This document shows positions 1 to 8,824 of a stretch of 64,000 nt of DNA, in pieces. How positions within the stretch are numbered: position 1 is the stretch's first letter; every line of letters starts with the position of its first letter. Origin of the DNA: Chromobacterium subtsugae (GTDB lineage Bacteria > Pseudomonadota > Gammaproteobacteria > Burkholderiales > Chromobacteriaceae); the NCBI RefSeq assembly GCF_001676875.1, contig NZ_JYKA01000002.1, positions 248,001 to 312,000 of the forward strand, written 5' to 3'. A model generated the notes under the pieces. The model was not told the DNA's origin. It did not search any database and saw nothing but the letters and a program-made list of their open reading frames with translations. Both the position numbers and the translations under genes were made by a program.

Positions 1-60
1 GCTGCCAGCTCCCGTCACCAGCGCCACCTTCCCTGCGAATTTCGTATCCATTGCTTTCAT
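1..60 (-). CDS. Short-chain dehydrogenase/reductase, N-terminal fragment (cut by window edge)
   Basis: Only the first 20 codons are present. The reading frame gives MKAMDTKFAGKVALVTGAGS, the start of the TGxxxGxG NAD(P)-binding motif of classical SDRs. Two in-frame ATGs (60 and 51) are possible. It lies 58 bases downstream of the MFS gene on the same strand, so it is probably the last gene of the leftward redox/efflux operon. Substrate cannot be judged from this fragment. Confidence 0.75.
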   Translation of the reverse strand, partial: MKAMDTKFAGKVALVTGAGS

Positions 61-118
61 TTCCATTCAGATGCGGCGCCCGGCGCCGGGAGCATCCCGG
101 CCCGGCGCATGCCGCGAT

Positions 119-1294
119 TCAGCGGGTCGCGCCCGCCAACCTTGCGCGCACGCCTTCCGCGCTGTGACGGCGCAGGAAAGGCAGCACGCTGACCAGACCG
201 GCGATGGCCAGCGCCACCCCCACCCACAGCGGCGCGCGCAGACCGTGTCCGGCGCTCATCACCGAGCCGCCGGCCCAGGAGCCCACCACGATGCCGACAT
301 TGATGACGGCGGTATGCACGGTGTTCACCAGCGGGCCGTTGTTGGCGACGCGCATCACGCGGATCGCCATCGCCGGATTCATCGGCAGGCCGACCAAGCC
401 CAGCAGCGCCACCGCGACGATGGTCACCGCCTGCGATTCGGCCTTGAGCGCGAACAGCGCCAGCAGCGAGATCAGGATCACCAGCCCGACGGCCAGCACG
501 CCCATGGTGTGCTTGTCGGCCAGGCGGCCGGTGATCATGGTGCCGACGATGGTGGCCAGGCCGTAGCAGGCGAACAGCGCCGGCACGGTAGCGGTGGAGA
601 AGCCGCTCACCTCGGTGAAAATCGGCGCAAAGTAGGTGAAGGCGGCGAAAGTGGCGCCGATGATCAGGCCGCTGGTGCCGTAGGCGGCCCACAGATCGGC
701 ATTGCGGAAGGCGGCGAACTCCTGCTTCAGGCTGATCTCGGCGGCCTTCGGCGATTTGGGCACCTGCACCGCGATCACCAGCCCGCAGAACAGCATCATC
801 CCGGCCACGATCCAGAAGCTGGCGCGCCAGCCCAGATGCTGGTCGATCAGCGTGGCCGCAGGCAGGCCGACCACCGACGCCACCATCAGCCCGCCCAGCA
901 CGATGGAGGAGGCGCGGCCGATCCGCTGCGGGCCGACGATGTCGACGCACACCGCCAGCGAGACGCCGAAGAACGCCGACTCGGCTACGCCGGACAACAC
1001 CCGCGACGCCAGCATCACTTCATAGCTGTGGGCGGTGGCGCCGATCAGCTGGCTGACGAAGAACAGCGCCACCAGCGTCAGCAGGGTGTTCTTCTTGGAC
1101 GCCTTGAGCAGCATCACCGTCAGGATGGGCCCCCCCACCACGATGCTGGCGGCGAAAGCCGACACCAGGTACCCGATGGCCGTCAGGGAAACGCCGAACT
1201 GCGCCGCCAGCGACGGCATCATCCCGGCTACCATGAACTCCGACGTGGTCATGGCGAAAATGCTCAAACCCAACACATAGATTGCCAATGGCAT
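119..1294 (-). CDS. MFS transporter, DHA1-type drug/sugar efflux permease
   Basis: The 391-residue protein is almost entirely hydrophobic and fits 12 membrane helices. Its N-terminus (FAMTTSEFMVAGMMPSLA) matches the AraJ/chloramphenicol-efflux branch of the DHA1 family, which exports drugs or sugars by proton antiport across the inner membrane. ATG at 1294 is preceded by AAAGG. It is co-directional with the cupin gene, 30 bases downstream of it, inside a cluster of oxidative enzymes. Export of the cluster product, or self-protection, is therefore an inference from context; the true substrate is unknown. Confidence 0.85.
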   Translation of the reverse strand: MPLAIYVLGLSIFAMTTSEFMVAGMMPSLAAQFGVSLTAIGYLVSAFAASIVVGGPILTVMLLKASKKNTLLTLVALFFVSQLIGATAHSYEVMLASRVLSGVAESAFFGVSLAVCVDIVGPQRIGRASSIVLGGLMVASVVGLPAATLIDQHLGWRASFWIVAGMMLFCGLVIAVQVPKSPKAAEISLKQEFAAFRNADLWAAYGTSGLIIGATFAAFTYFAPIFTEVSGFSTATVPALFACYGLATIVGTMITGRLADKHTMGVLAVGLVILISLLALFALKAESQAVTIVAVALLGLVGLPMNPAMAIRVMRVANNGPLVNTVHTAVINVGIVVGSWAGGSVMSAGHGLRAPLWVGVALAIAGLVSVLPFLRRHSAEGVRARLAGATR

Positions 1295-1324
1295 GGCTTT
1301 ACCTTTCTTTATTCAAGTCAATGC

Positions 1325-1843
1325 TCAGGCGGGCTGCGCCGCTTGCGACACCTGGAAACGCAATCCCGCCTCGATCGCCCGCGCGGTGCTTTCCTCATCC
1401 GCCGGCGGCGGCGGCAAGCCGTCCTGGGCCGGCACCCCGGCCGCCAGGAAGAACTCCTCCACGCCCGCCGGGGTATAGAAAATCAGCATCCGCACCGGGT
1501 CTGCGCTGCGGTTGTGGAAGGCATGCGGCGTGCCGCGCCGGACGAACACGCGCCCCCCCGGCCCCACCTGGTACTTCGCGCCGTCGGCCATGATCTCCAG
1601 CTCGCCGTCCAGCACGACGAACAGCTCGTCGACATCGGCGTGGGCGTGCTCCGGCGGCCCGCCCGCCGGCGGCACCAGCGCGTCCAGCAAGGTCATGGTT
1701 CCGGCGCTGTGGGCGGCATCCAGCAAAATCCGGTACTCGTCCCCGCTCATCCACACGCGCTGGCCGCTGCCGGCAGGCAGGTAGGCGTGGCCGGGGCCGT
1801 CGGCGCGTCGCGCCGACAGATCGTTGTCGGTGTTGTCTTGCAT
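1325..1843 (-). CDS. Cupin-domain protein
   Basis: The 172-residue single-domain cupin carries metal-ligand-like motifs: PEHAHADVDELFVVLDGELE (motif 1, His and Glu) and GTPHAFHNRS (motif 2, His). It resembles the quercetin-dioxygenase-like cupins. These may be dioxygenases, isomerases or ligand sensors, so the reaction is not predictable. An upstream TTG at 1861 is in frame, but ATG 1843 has a well-placed GGAG and is preferred. It sits between the flavoenzyme and the efflux pump of the operon, consistent with an accessory tailoring role. Confidence 0.8.
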   Translation of the reverse strand: MQDNTDNDLSARRADGPGHAYLPAGSGQRVWMSGDEYRILLDAAHSAGTMTLLDALVPPAGGPPEHAHADVDELFVVLDGELEIMADGAKYQVGPGGRVFVRRGTPHAFHNRSADPVRMLIFYTPAGVEEFFLAAGVPAQDGLPPPPADEESTARAIEAGLRFQVSQAAQPA

Positions 1844-1906
1844 CAGGTCTGCTCCAAACAAGAAAATGGGAGAGCGGGCGGAACAGCGCCGCCCGCGCCG
1901 GCTCGC

Positions 1907-3103
1907 TTACAGGAACGGATTGTCCGGCTGGCCGCCCAGCATCAATTCGCCGCATGTCTGCAAAATCATGTCCTGCGCCACCGCGTGCTGGCACATGGTG
2001 TTGGTGTCGCGCAGCCAGCGATCCAGCGGCGAGCTGGCGCGGTATATGGCGGCGCCGCCCACGGTGTCGAACAACCTGGCGACGATGGCGCGCGCGGTGC
2101 CGAAGGCGTGGTGGCGCGCCAGCGCGGCCGAAACCCGCTCCCCGGTGCTCAGCGGCTGTCCGGCCGACAGCTTTTCCCACTGCCGCTCCAGGCTGGCGAA
2201 CACCCCGCTGCGGGCCGCGTGCAGCTCCATCTCGGACTGGGCCAGCGCAGTCTGGATGCGGTAGCTCTGCGGCCACGGCAGCTGCGTCACCCGGTCGAAA
2301 CGGCTTGCCGCCAGCTCGCGCACGTGGTCTATCGCCGCGCGCGCCACGCCCAGCGGCACGCCGGACATCTTGCGCAGGATGGCGTCCGGCGCGATATGCA
2401 GCGGACCCTCGCGGCGCGGTTCGCGGAAGGAGAAGGAACGCTCTTCCGGCACGAACAGATCGACGGCGGCGTAGTCGCGGCTGCCGCTGCCAGCCAGGCC
2501 GGTGGTATGCCAGGTATCGCGGATCTGGTATTCATCGGGACGGGCGTACATGATCCGCCACTCGGGCTTGCCGTTCTCGGCCAGCACGGGTTCGCCGTCC
2601 TGATAAACGGCGCAGCCGGCCGCCAGCCAGTCGCAGTGGGTGCTGCCGCTGCCGAAGCGCCAGTTGCCGGTCACCCGGTAACCGCCGGCCACGCGCTCGG
2701 CGCGGCCTTCCGGGTGAATCCAGCCGGCGGTGATCATGTCCAGCCGCGGAAACATCTCCCGCGCGGTTTCCTCGCGCAGATAGCCGGAGTAGATGCCGGA
2801 GTCGGCGCCGATCATGCCGCACCAGCCGGCGGAGGCGTCGCCGATGGCCAGCGCCTCGATCACCTCGGTCTGCTGCATCGAATCCAGCTCGGGCCCGCCC
2901 CAGGACTTGGGCATCGCCATGCGGAACACGCCGGTGCCGCGCAGCAGCTCCACCACGTCCGCCGGCAAGTGGCGGTTCTGCTCGATTTCCGCCGCGCGCT
3001 GGCGCAGCACCGGCGCCAGTTCGCGGGCGCGGGACAGAATCCGCTCCGCCGTCCATTCGTCGGCGGCCGCCTGACCCATGTTTTCTTTTTCCAGATAAGC
3101 CAT
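1907..3103 (-). CDS. Acyl-CoA dehydrogenase-fold flavoenzyme (flavin-dependent monooxygenase-like)
   Basis: The protein has 398 residues with the helical N-domain, beta middle domain (GNWRFGSGSTHCDWLAAG) and helical C-domain of the acyl-CoA dehydrogenase superfamily. The sequence is closer to the group D two-component monooxygenases (HsaA/DszC type) than to true acyl-CoA dehydrogenases: it has WHTTGLAGSGSRDY in the middle domain and a C-terminal DTVGGAAIYRASSPLDRWLRD segment. I see no obvious catalytic base glutamate of the dehydrogenases. Such enzymes use reduced flavin from a separate reductase, which is not visible here. ATG 3103 is chosen because AGGGAG lies 8 bases upstream; GTG 3112 is less likely. 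Confidence 0.8.
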   Translation of the reverse strand: MAYLEKENMGQAAADEWTAERILSRARELAPVLRQRAAEIEQNRHLPADVVELLRGTGVFRMAMPKSWGGPELDSMQQTEVIEALAIGDASAGWCGMIGADSGIYSGYLREETAREMFPRLDMITAGWIHPEGRAERVAGGYRVTGNWRFGSGSTHCDWLAAGCAVYQDGEPVLAENGKPEWRIMYARPDEYQIRDTWHTTGLAGSGSRDYAAVDLFVPEERSFSFREPRREGPLHIAPDAILRKMSGVPLGVARAAIDHVRELAASRFDRVTQLPWPQSYRIQTALAQSEMELHAARSGVFASLERQWEKLSAGQPLSTGERVSAALARHHAFGTARAIVARLFDTVGGAAIYRASSPLDRWLRDTNTMCQHAVAQDMILQTCGELMLGGQPDNPFL

Positions 3104-3170
3104 TCCAGTCACTCCCTGCGAAATGAAATTCGATAATGCGTTTTCGATGGCCGGCGCTGGCCGGCGGAGT

Positions 3171-4640
3171 TCACGCGTAGCGGCCCGGCGCGATCACCGC
3201 GCGCGGGTCCAGCATCCCCTTGATGCCGCGCACGAAGTCGCGCGCCGCCTGATCGGGGCTCAGGCCGTCTATCCAGTCCTGGTGATCCACATCCAGCCGA
3301 TACGGGATGAAGCCGGCGGCGGAGAACAGCTGGTACAGGCGGTCCAGCGCCTGGTGGGCGCGGCGCGCCTCGTCGGCGTTGCGCTCGAACTTGATGGCGA
3401 CCACGTAGTCGATGACGTCGGAGTTCAACGCGTTGATGGTGGCGCCGCAATGCACGCCGGTCTCGTCGTATACCTGGGCCAGCAGCCGCTGGGCCCGGTC
3501 GATGGCTTCGCCGTGGAAGGGGATCAGCGGCAGGAAGAACAGCCAGCCGCGGCCCGCGGCGTCGATATTTTCCGCATCCTGCCCCAGCGTGGCCTGCAGC
3601 AGCGTGTCGTTGCGGCTGGGATCGCCGGCGTAGGCGCTGGCGACCATCTCGGCCACCACGTTGCCGCTCAGCCGCGGATCGCGCTGATCCGAATGCGATA
3701 CGTGCAGGAACAGGCCGGAACGGTTTGCCTCGTCGAGGATCACCGTGGTCATCGCCTCCACCACGGCAGCGGTGCCGTCCACGCAGACATGGGTCAGGTA
3801 TTCGCCGATGCCGCCGCCATACAGCGCGCCGGCGGTCGCGTCGTAGACCTTGAGCACGCCGCGCACCATTCCCTGGGCGCTCCAGCGCTGCAGCACATCG
3901 ATCGCCTCGGCCAGCCGTTCGCGGGCGAAGCTCAGGCGCACCACGCGCAGCGCCTCGGGGCGCGGCATCAGCCTCACCACCGCCGCCGTCACGACGCCCA
4001 GATTGGATTGAAAGAACAGCTGCAGCGGCGACGGCCCAAGCCCGTACGGATACACCGGGGAGGGGCGCTCGGCGTCGGGCCACCAACCCACCCTCATCAC
4101 CTCGCCATCGGGCAGCACTACTTCCAGACCCACCAGGTCTTCCACCCGCTGGCGGCGCAAGCCCACTCCCCTGTCCACGCCGTTGCCCAATACGCTGCTG
4201 TGGGCGGAGGAGGCGGTGACATTGATCATGCGCGGGCTTCCCGCCAGCAATGCCGCCAGCTGGCCCTGGGTGACGCCGGGCTCCACCACCGCCCAGCCGG
4301 CATCCAGATCCAGCGCCCGCACCTGCTTCAGGCCGGACAAGTCCAGCGCGAGCGAGGCGTCCTGCGCCGCCTCCCGCGAGCCCAGCCCCCAGTTCCGGCC
4401 GGTGCTGAGCGCATGCAGGGCCACGGATTCCTCGCTCTGCGAGGCCAGGCGCAGCACGTCGCGCACCTGCTCCACGCTATTCGGGCGGATCACGCCCTTC
4501 CGCGAGCGCGGCCGGTACATGCCGACGTTGTCGTCGCCGGCGACCTGCGCCACCAGGCCTGCCAGCCAGGTTTTGAACGGTTGTCCGCCTGCCGTCAGCA
4601 TTTCACTCAGCGATGCGTCTTGAAGTTGATCTTGTGTCAT
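3171..4640 (-). CDS. FAD-linked oxidase of the vanillyl-alcohol oxidase/p-cresol methylhydroxylase (PCMH) type
   Basis: The protein has 489 residues. An FAD-binding PCMH domain (about 45-230) contains STGRNWGLGS (79-88) and SSAHSSVLGNGVDRGVGL, both typical of the VAO/PCMH group. A cap domain follows, and the C-terminus (MLDPRAVIAPGRYA) is that of the same family. Members oxidise phenolic or other alcohols and amines using FAD. The open frame runs upstream through the GNAT gene, but the real start is ATG 4640 (MTQDQLQ). It lies between the GNAT and flavin-monooxygenase-like genes and probably belongs to the same operon. Confidence 0.85.
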   Translation of the reverse strand: MTQDQLQDASLSEMLTAGGQPFKTWLAGLVAQVAGDDNVGMYRPRSRKGVIRPNSVEQVRDVLRLASQSEESVALHALSTGRNWGLGSREAAQDASLALDLSGLKQVRALDLDAGWAVVEPGVTQGQLAALLAGSPRMINVTASSAHSSVLGNGVDRGVGLRRQRVEDLVGLEVVLPDGEVMRVGWWPDAERPSPVYPYGLGPSPLQLFFQSNLGVVTAAVVRLMPRPEALRVVRLSFARERLAEAIDVLQRWSAQGMVRGVLKVYDATAGALYGGGIGEYLTHVCVDGTAAVVEAMTTVILDEANRSGLFLHVSHSDQRDPRLSGNVVAEMVASAYAGDPSRNDTLLQATLGQDAENIDAAGRGWLFFLPLIPFHGEAIDRAQRLLAQVYDETGVHCGATINALNSDVIDYVVAIKFERNADEARRAHQALDRLYQLFSAAGFIPYRLDVDHQDWIDGLSPDQAARDFVRGIKGMLDPRAVIAPGRYA

Positions 4641-4695
4641 CACATTCCATCTTTCTTGATCTAAGGTAAGCAAACTAGGCGATGCCGCCCGCGGC

Positions 4696-5850
4696 TCAGC
4701 TGGCGATGACCAGCGGCACGTCCGGTTCCAGATAGGCGGGATTGACGCGAACGAAATGCAATTCGTCGCTGAAGCTGCCGTCGCTATTGCGCAGCCGGGA
4801 TTTGCGCATGCCGTCGAAGCGGAATCCGCCGGCTTCCGCCACCGCCCGCGACGCCACGTTGCCCGGTTTGACGCCGAGCTCCAGCCGCACGTAGCCCGCT
4901 TGTTCGAACGCCCATTGCGACAGCAGCTGCAGCGCCCGCGAGGCAAAACGGCGGCCGCGGAACGACGGCAACACCCCGTAGCCGACATCCGCCACCTGCG
5001 GCGGCACCACCGCGCGCAGGACGATGCGCCCGGCCACCTCTCCGCTTTCGCAATCGACAATGCTGAAAAACGCATTCGGCCCGACCAGCCATTCCAGCGC
5101 GGCCTTCTCGACCCGGCTGGCGATATCGCAGCGCGACAGCGGTTCGATCAGCGACCAGCGCCTGGCCTCGACATTGGTCTGTTCGGCCAGCAAGGCCTCC
5201 ACGTCGGCCACCGCCGCGACCCGCAAGGTGACGACGCCGTCGCTCAGCCCCTCGGGAGGCAAATCGGGAAAAACCTGCCGCAATGGCGTGCCGGCATCTT
5301 CGGGCAGCCTGGCGAACATGCCGCCGCTCTCCAGCCCGTGCAGCGTGGCGATGGCGCAACGCTGCACGCCCTCATAGCGGAAGCCGCAAGCCAGCGCGGT
5401 CTTGGCGCGATGGATGTCGCCCAGTCCGCACACCAGCTCCACCCGCGCGGCCCCGCACTCCAGAATCCAGCCGGCCAACGCGCCCAGCACTTCGGCCTCA
5501 TAGCCCTGGCCGGCAAAAGCGGGATACAGGGCGTAATCGATCTCCACCGCCGCGGTGCGGGCATCGGTCAGCTTGACCAGCGCGGAACCCGCTATCGTGT
5601 TGTCGCGCACCCGGGTGATGGCGAACTCCGCCACCGGCAACGCCCGCGGGTGGGCAATCGCGCTTTTCAGGGCGGCCATCGCGGCATTGGCCTGATGGAA
5701 AGGGTCTGCCTGGAGCATCGACTGCTGAAAGCGGCTGTCTTGTATCGCCGCGTATAATTCATGCACCTCTTTGACACGCCAGGGACGCAAGGCCAGATTG
5801 TCCGTATTGATCAGCACGGACTCGATATGCAGTTCAGCTAGCTGAGCCAT
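4696..5850 (-). CDS. Protein with two tandem GNAT N-acetyltransferase domains
   Basis: The 384 residues contain two RimJ/RimL-like GNAT domains, about 1-190 and 195-384. The first has a recognisable core but a poor acetyl-CoA loop (YPAFAGQGYEAEVLGAL). The second has a good one (VLPSFRGRRFASRALQLLSQWA followed by VKPGNVASRAVAEAGGF). Tandem GNATs of this size are often antibiotic or amino-sugar acetyltransferases. It is the first gene of the leftward operon that faces the TetR gene, so it is likely controlled by that repressor. The substrate is unknown. Confidence 0.8.
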   Translation of the reverse strand: MAQLAELHIESVLINTDNLALRPWRVKEVHELYAAIQDSRFQQSMLQADPFHQANAAMAALKSAIAHPRALPVAEFAITRVRDNTIAGSALVKLTDARTAAVEIDYALYPAFAGQGYEAEVLGALAGWILECGAARVELVCGLGDIHRAKTALACGFRYEGVQRCAIATLHGLESGGMFARLPEDAGTPLRQVFPDLPPEGLSDGVVTLRVAAVADVEALLAEQTNVEARRWSLIEPLSRCDIASRVEKAALEWLVGPNAFFSIVDCESGEVAGRIVLRAVVPPQVADVGYGVLPSFRGRRFASRALQLLSQWAFEQAGYVRLELGVKPGNVASRAVAEAGGFRFDGMRKSRLRNSDGSFSDELHFVRVNPAYLEPDVPLVIAS

Positions 5851-6192
5851 CGTGTCAGTACCCCACCCACCATCCAGTCGATTGCCCCTGCCCGCGTCTA
5901 GCCAGCGCTTGTGAAATCCACTTCATTCATGCCACCCCATTCAAGTGAAAACGAACCGATCTCGCCGGAAGATGGCTGTGCGCCCTCTCCCGTCTCCCAC
6001 CTCCGCGCAGCGCCCTGCTCGCCAGATGCGCGACAAAAACATCGCGGCATGCGGACGAAATCCGGCCTTTGCTAGACAAGCATGGCGCTAGCTGGTAATT
6101 TTTGTAGCAGCTGATACATAAATCGAAATATGCCGCCCAAATATCTAAATGTCAACTATTTATGTAGTGGAAAGTAAAGAAAGGAAAAATAT
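5851..6192. other. Divergent intergenic region, AT-rich on the tetR side
   Basis: This 342-base gap separates the GNAT operon (leftward) from the TetR gene (rightward). I see no gene in it. The 6090-6180 part is AT-rich and holds the inverted repeats listed separately, so it should contain both promoters. Confidence 0.6.
6115..6166. promoter_or_regulatory. Candidate TetR operator region (inverted repeats)
   Basis: TACATAAAT (6115-6123) is perfectly mirrored by ATTTATGTA (6158-6166). Between them TAAAT and ATTTA (about 6146-6162) form a tighter dyad around GTCAAC. TetR repressors usually bind such dyads in the shared promoter of the divergent target. The assignment is inference from position and symmetry. 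Confidence 0.4.
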
Positions 6193-6780
6193 ATGAGCGT
6201 CAGAGGACGACCGCGCAGCTTCGACCGCGAGCAGGCGCTGCGTTCGGCCATGCGCGTCTTTTGGGCCAAGGGCTATGACGCCACCCAGCTGGCGGAGCTG
6301 ACCAAGGTGATGAACATCAAGCCGCCCAGCTTCTACGCGGCTTTCCGCTCCAAAGAAGCCATCTTCCGCGAAGCGGTGGAGCTGTATCTGCACTCGGAAG
6401 GCTCCGCCAGCATGCGCGCGCTGGCGAGCGCGGCGACAACGGCCGAAGCGATACATGGCATGCTGCTGGCCAGCGTGGATACGGTGCTGGCCTCCCCGGG
6501 GGCCAACGGCTGCCTGCTGATCCTGGGCCTGGTCAATTGCGAACCGGACAACGTCGCGCTGCAGGACTATTTGCGGCAAATCCGCCAACACACCATCCAG
6601 CTGATACAAAGCCGGCTGGAAGACGGGGTAGGCAAGGGAGAGCTGCCCGCGGACGCGGACTGCAAGCAATTGGCAAACTTCTATTTCACCGTGATACAGG
6701 GCATATCGCTGCAGGCGCGCGATGGCGCCGACCGCGCCAGCCTGATAGACACCGTCAAGCTGGCGATGAAGTGCAACTAA
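6193..6780 (+). CDS. TetR/AcrR-family transcriptional regulator
   Basis: The 195-residue protein has an N-terminal TetR DNA-binding domain (about 10-56; VFWAKGYDATQLAELTKVMN helix-turn-helix, then PPSFYAAFRSKEAIF). A C-terminal helical ligand-binding domain with NGCLLILGLVNCEPDN follows, as in the broad AcrR/ComR-like group. AAAGG precedes ATG 6193. It is divergent from the GNAT-flavoenzyme-MFS operon, so it is probably that operon's local repressor responding to a small molecule. Confidence 0.9.
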   Translation: MSVRGRPRSFDREQALRSAMRVFWAKGYDATQLAELTKVMNIKPPSFYAAFRSKEAIFREAVELYLHSEGSASMRALASAATTAEAIHGMLLASVDTVLASPGANGCLLILGLVNCEPDNVALQDYLRQIRQHTIQLIQSRLEDGVGKGELPADADCKQLANFYFTVIQGISLQARDGADRASLIDTVKLAMKCN

Positions 6781-6831
6781 GCCCGCCGCCGGCGGACGCC
6801 GGCCGGGAATCCGCTGGCGAAGCGGCCAGCC

Positions 6832-7698
6832 TCACAGGAACTGCCAGCCATACCCGTTTGCCGAGCGGCCGACCCGCCCGGCCGACGACGCGCCGAAGTG
6901 GGCGGTGAACACGGTGGCCTGATGTTCGCAGGCATAGTCCAGCAGCCAGCGGCGCGAGGTGCGCGCGCCGTCCTGCTCCCGGCAGAAGGCCGAGTTCCAT
7001 TCCGGGTGGTAGACCTGCGCCGGCGAGTGCATGGCGTCGCCGCTGAAGATGGCGGTTGCGCCGGCCGAATGCAGCGTGATCGACATATGGCCGGCGCAGT
7101 GGCCGGGCGTCGGGTGAAAATGGAAGGCGTCTGCGTAATCGGCGCCGGCCGCGGCGATGCCGACGGCCTGGCCGCTGGCTAGCACCGGCGCCACGCTGTC
7201 GTCAAACACCACGCGGCGCTTGTCGGCCTCCGGCGTGGCGAAGAAATCCAGCTCGCCCTGCGGCATCGCGTAGCGGGCATTCGGAAAAGTCGGCACCCAG
7301 CGGCCCTCCGCCAGCCGGGTATTCCAGCCCACGTGGTCGGCGTGCAGATGGGTCAGCAACACATGGTCGACATCCTCCGGCTGGATGCCCAGCGCGGCCA
7401 GCCGCTGCAGAAACGGCGTGCGCAGCCGGTGGAACAGCGCGTTGAACGGCCGCTCCTTGTCATTGCCCAGGCCGGTGTCGATCAAATACACCTTGCCGCC
7501 CAGTTCCACCACCCAGGTATGCACGCTGAGAATGATGTGCTCGCCGCTGGCATCGAACAGCTCGCGCAGCTGCGGCTGCTCATCCAGCGCGGCGTCGCGC
7601 CAGTCGGCGTACAGATAGGCCGGGGTGATGCCGGTGAGCAGGGTGTCGGTCACGCGGGTCACGCGGGCATTGCCGATGGTGTAAGTGTGGGCGTTCAT
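6832..7698 (-). CDS. Metallo-beta-lactamase-fold hydrolase
   Basis: The 288-residue MBL-fold enzyme has the zinc motif THLHADHVGWN, a later GHCAGHMS histidine, FSGDAMHSP aspartate and TAHFG histidine, so the dinuclear site looks complete. The family includes N-acyl-homoserine lactonases, but the sequence does not settle the substrate. The frame is open upstream; ATG 7698 (MNAHTYTIG) is chosen for family fit and an AGAG upstream. It is divergent from the LysR gene at 7833, which probably regulates it. Confidence 0.85.
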   Translation of the reverse strand: MNAHTYTIGNARVTRVTDTLLTGITPAYLYADWRDAALDEQPQLRELFDASGEHIILSVHTWVVELGGKVYLIDTGLGNDKERPFNALFHRLRTPFLQRLAALGIQPEDVDHVLLTHLHADHVGWNTRLAEGRWVPTFPNARYAMPQGELDFFATPEADKRRVVFDDSVAPVLASGQAVGIAAAGADYADAFHFHPTPGHCAGHMSITLHSAGATAIFSGDAMHSPAQVYHPEWNSAFCREQDGARTSRRWLLDYACEHQATVFTAHFGASSAGRVGRSANGYGWQFL

Positions 7699-7783
7699 CT
7701 GGTTTCTCTGGTCGGTTGGCGGCATGTCCGCGCTAGGCATGTCCCTACTATCCCGGAAACTACCAATGCATTCCAATACCGTA

Positions 7784-7800
7784 TTATGATTTTGTGATAA
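7784..7800. promoter_or_regulatory. Candidate LysR-type operator (TTAT-N9-ATAA dyad)
   Basis: The 17-base segment TTATGATTTTGTGATAA is an imperfect dyad in the gap between the divergent MBL-fold and LysR genes. Its position and the T-N11-A pattern fit a LysR-type binding box. Confidence 0.4.
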
Positions 7801-7832
7801 CTTAAAAACATCATAAAACCGAGAACACCAGC

Positions 7833-8738
7833 ATGGAGCTGCGGCATCTGCGCTATTTCGCGGCGGTGGCCGAACACGCCAGCATCCGCGCCGCATCGGA
7901 GACACTGCACATCAGCCAGCCCGCCATCACGCGCCAGATCCAGGATCTGGAGGGCGAGCTGGGTTTCGCGCTGTTCGCGCGCTCGCCGCGCGGGCTGCGG
8001 CTGACGCCGGCCGGCGACAGCTATCTGCGCGATGTCCACGCTATCCTGACGACGCTAGACGCCGCCGGCCAGCGCGCCCGCCGCGTCGCCGGCGGCGCGG
8101 CCGGACAGCTGCGGCTGGGCTATGTGGAAAACACCGGCTGGGATGGCCCGGTGCCGCAGGCGCTGCAGCGTTTCCAGGCGGAAGCGCCGGAAGTCGCCGT
8201 CGAACTGTCGGCGCTGAACAGCCCGGAACAGCTGGCCGCCATCGCCCGCCATGCGCTGGACGGCGGCTTCATCTACCAGCTGGAGCCGCTGCCGGACGGT
8301 TTCGCCTCCCTGCCGCTGCGGCAGCAGGACGTGGTGCTGGCGCTGCCGCGCGCCTGGCGGATAGAACATGACGAGACGCAGCCGTTCGACCTGCGCGCGC
8401 TGGCCGGGCGGCCTTTCATCGCCTTTCCCCGCGCCGTCTACCCCGAATACCACGACCGCCTGTTCAGCGCCTGCCTGCAAGCCGGCGTCCGGCTGAACGT
8501 GGTGCAGGAGCAGCCGACCGAGGCGGCGATTCTGGCGCTGGTTTGCGCCGGGGTCGGCGCCGCCATCGTCAACGCCGCCAACCTGGCGCGGCCGCCGGCG
8601 CAGGCGCGGTTTTACCGGCTGCGAAACCTGTCGGTGCCGCTGCCGCTGTGTTTCGTCTGGCGGCGCGAGGCCGGCAATCCGGCGCTGGCGCGCTTCGTCG
8701 ACAGCTTGCGGCAAACCATCGACAGCGCGCGGCCATAG
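7833..8738 (+). CDS. LysR-family transcriptional regulator
   Basis: The 301-residue protein has an N-terminal winged helix-turn-helix (MELRHLRYFAAVAEHASIRA, then HISQPAITRQIQDLE) and a periplasmic-binding-like effector domain from about residue 90. It is divergent from the MBL-fold hydrolase gene with 134 bases between start codons, the classical arrangement in which LysR regulators control the neighbour. The effector is unknown. Confidence 0.92.
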   Translation: MELRHLRYFAAVAEHASIRAASETLHISQPAITRQIQDLEGELGFALFARSPRGLRLTPAGDSYLRDVHAILTTLDAAGQRARRVAGGAAGQLRLGYVENTGWDGPVPQALQRFQAEAPEVAVELSALNSPEQLAAIARHALDGGFIYQLEPLPDGFASLPLRQQDVVLALPRAWRIEHDETQPFDLRALAGRPFIAFPRAVYPEYHDRLFSACLQAGVRLNVVQEQPTEAAILALVCAGVGAAIVNAANLARPPAQARFYRLRNLSVPLPLCFVWRREAGNPALARFVDSLRQTIDSARP

Positions 8739-8771
8739 CCGCAACGCGCCTGAACCCCGCGCGGCGGCGAT

Positions 8772-8800
8772 AAAAAAGCGAGGCGGTCTATCGCCTCGCT
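8772..8800 (-). terminator. Rho-independent terminator of the chemoreceptor gene
   Basis: AGCGAGGCG (8777-8785) pairs with CGCCTCGCT (8792-8800) around a 6-base loop. On the minus strand the stem is followed by a run of six T, 25 bases past the chemoreceptor stop codon. Confidence 0.85.
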
Positions 8801-8824
8801 CTTGCCGGTCCGCCGCCTGCCGGC

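Noticed and set aside
71-3136. A 1021-codon open frame on the plus strand opposite the MFS, cupin and flavoenzyme genes
   Set aside because: It is antisense to three recognisable proteins, is rich in Arg, Ala, His and Gln in the way GC-rich antisense frames are, and has no domain signature.
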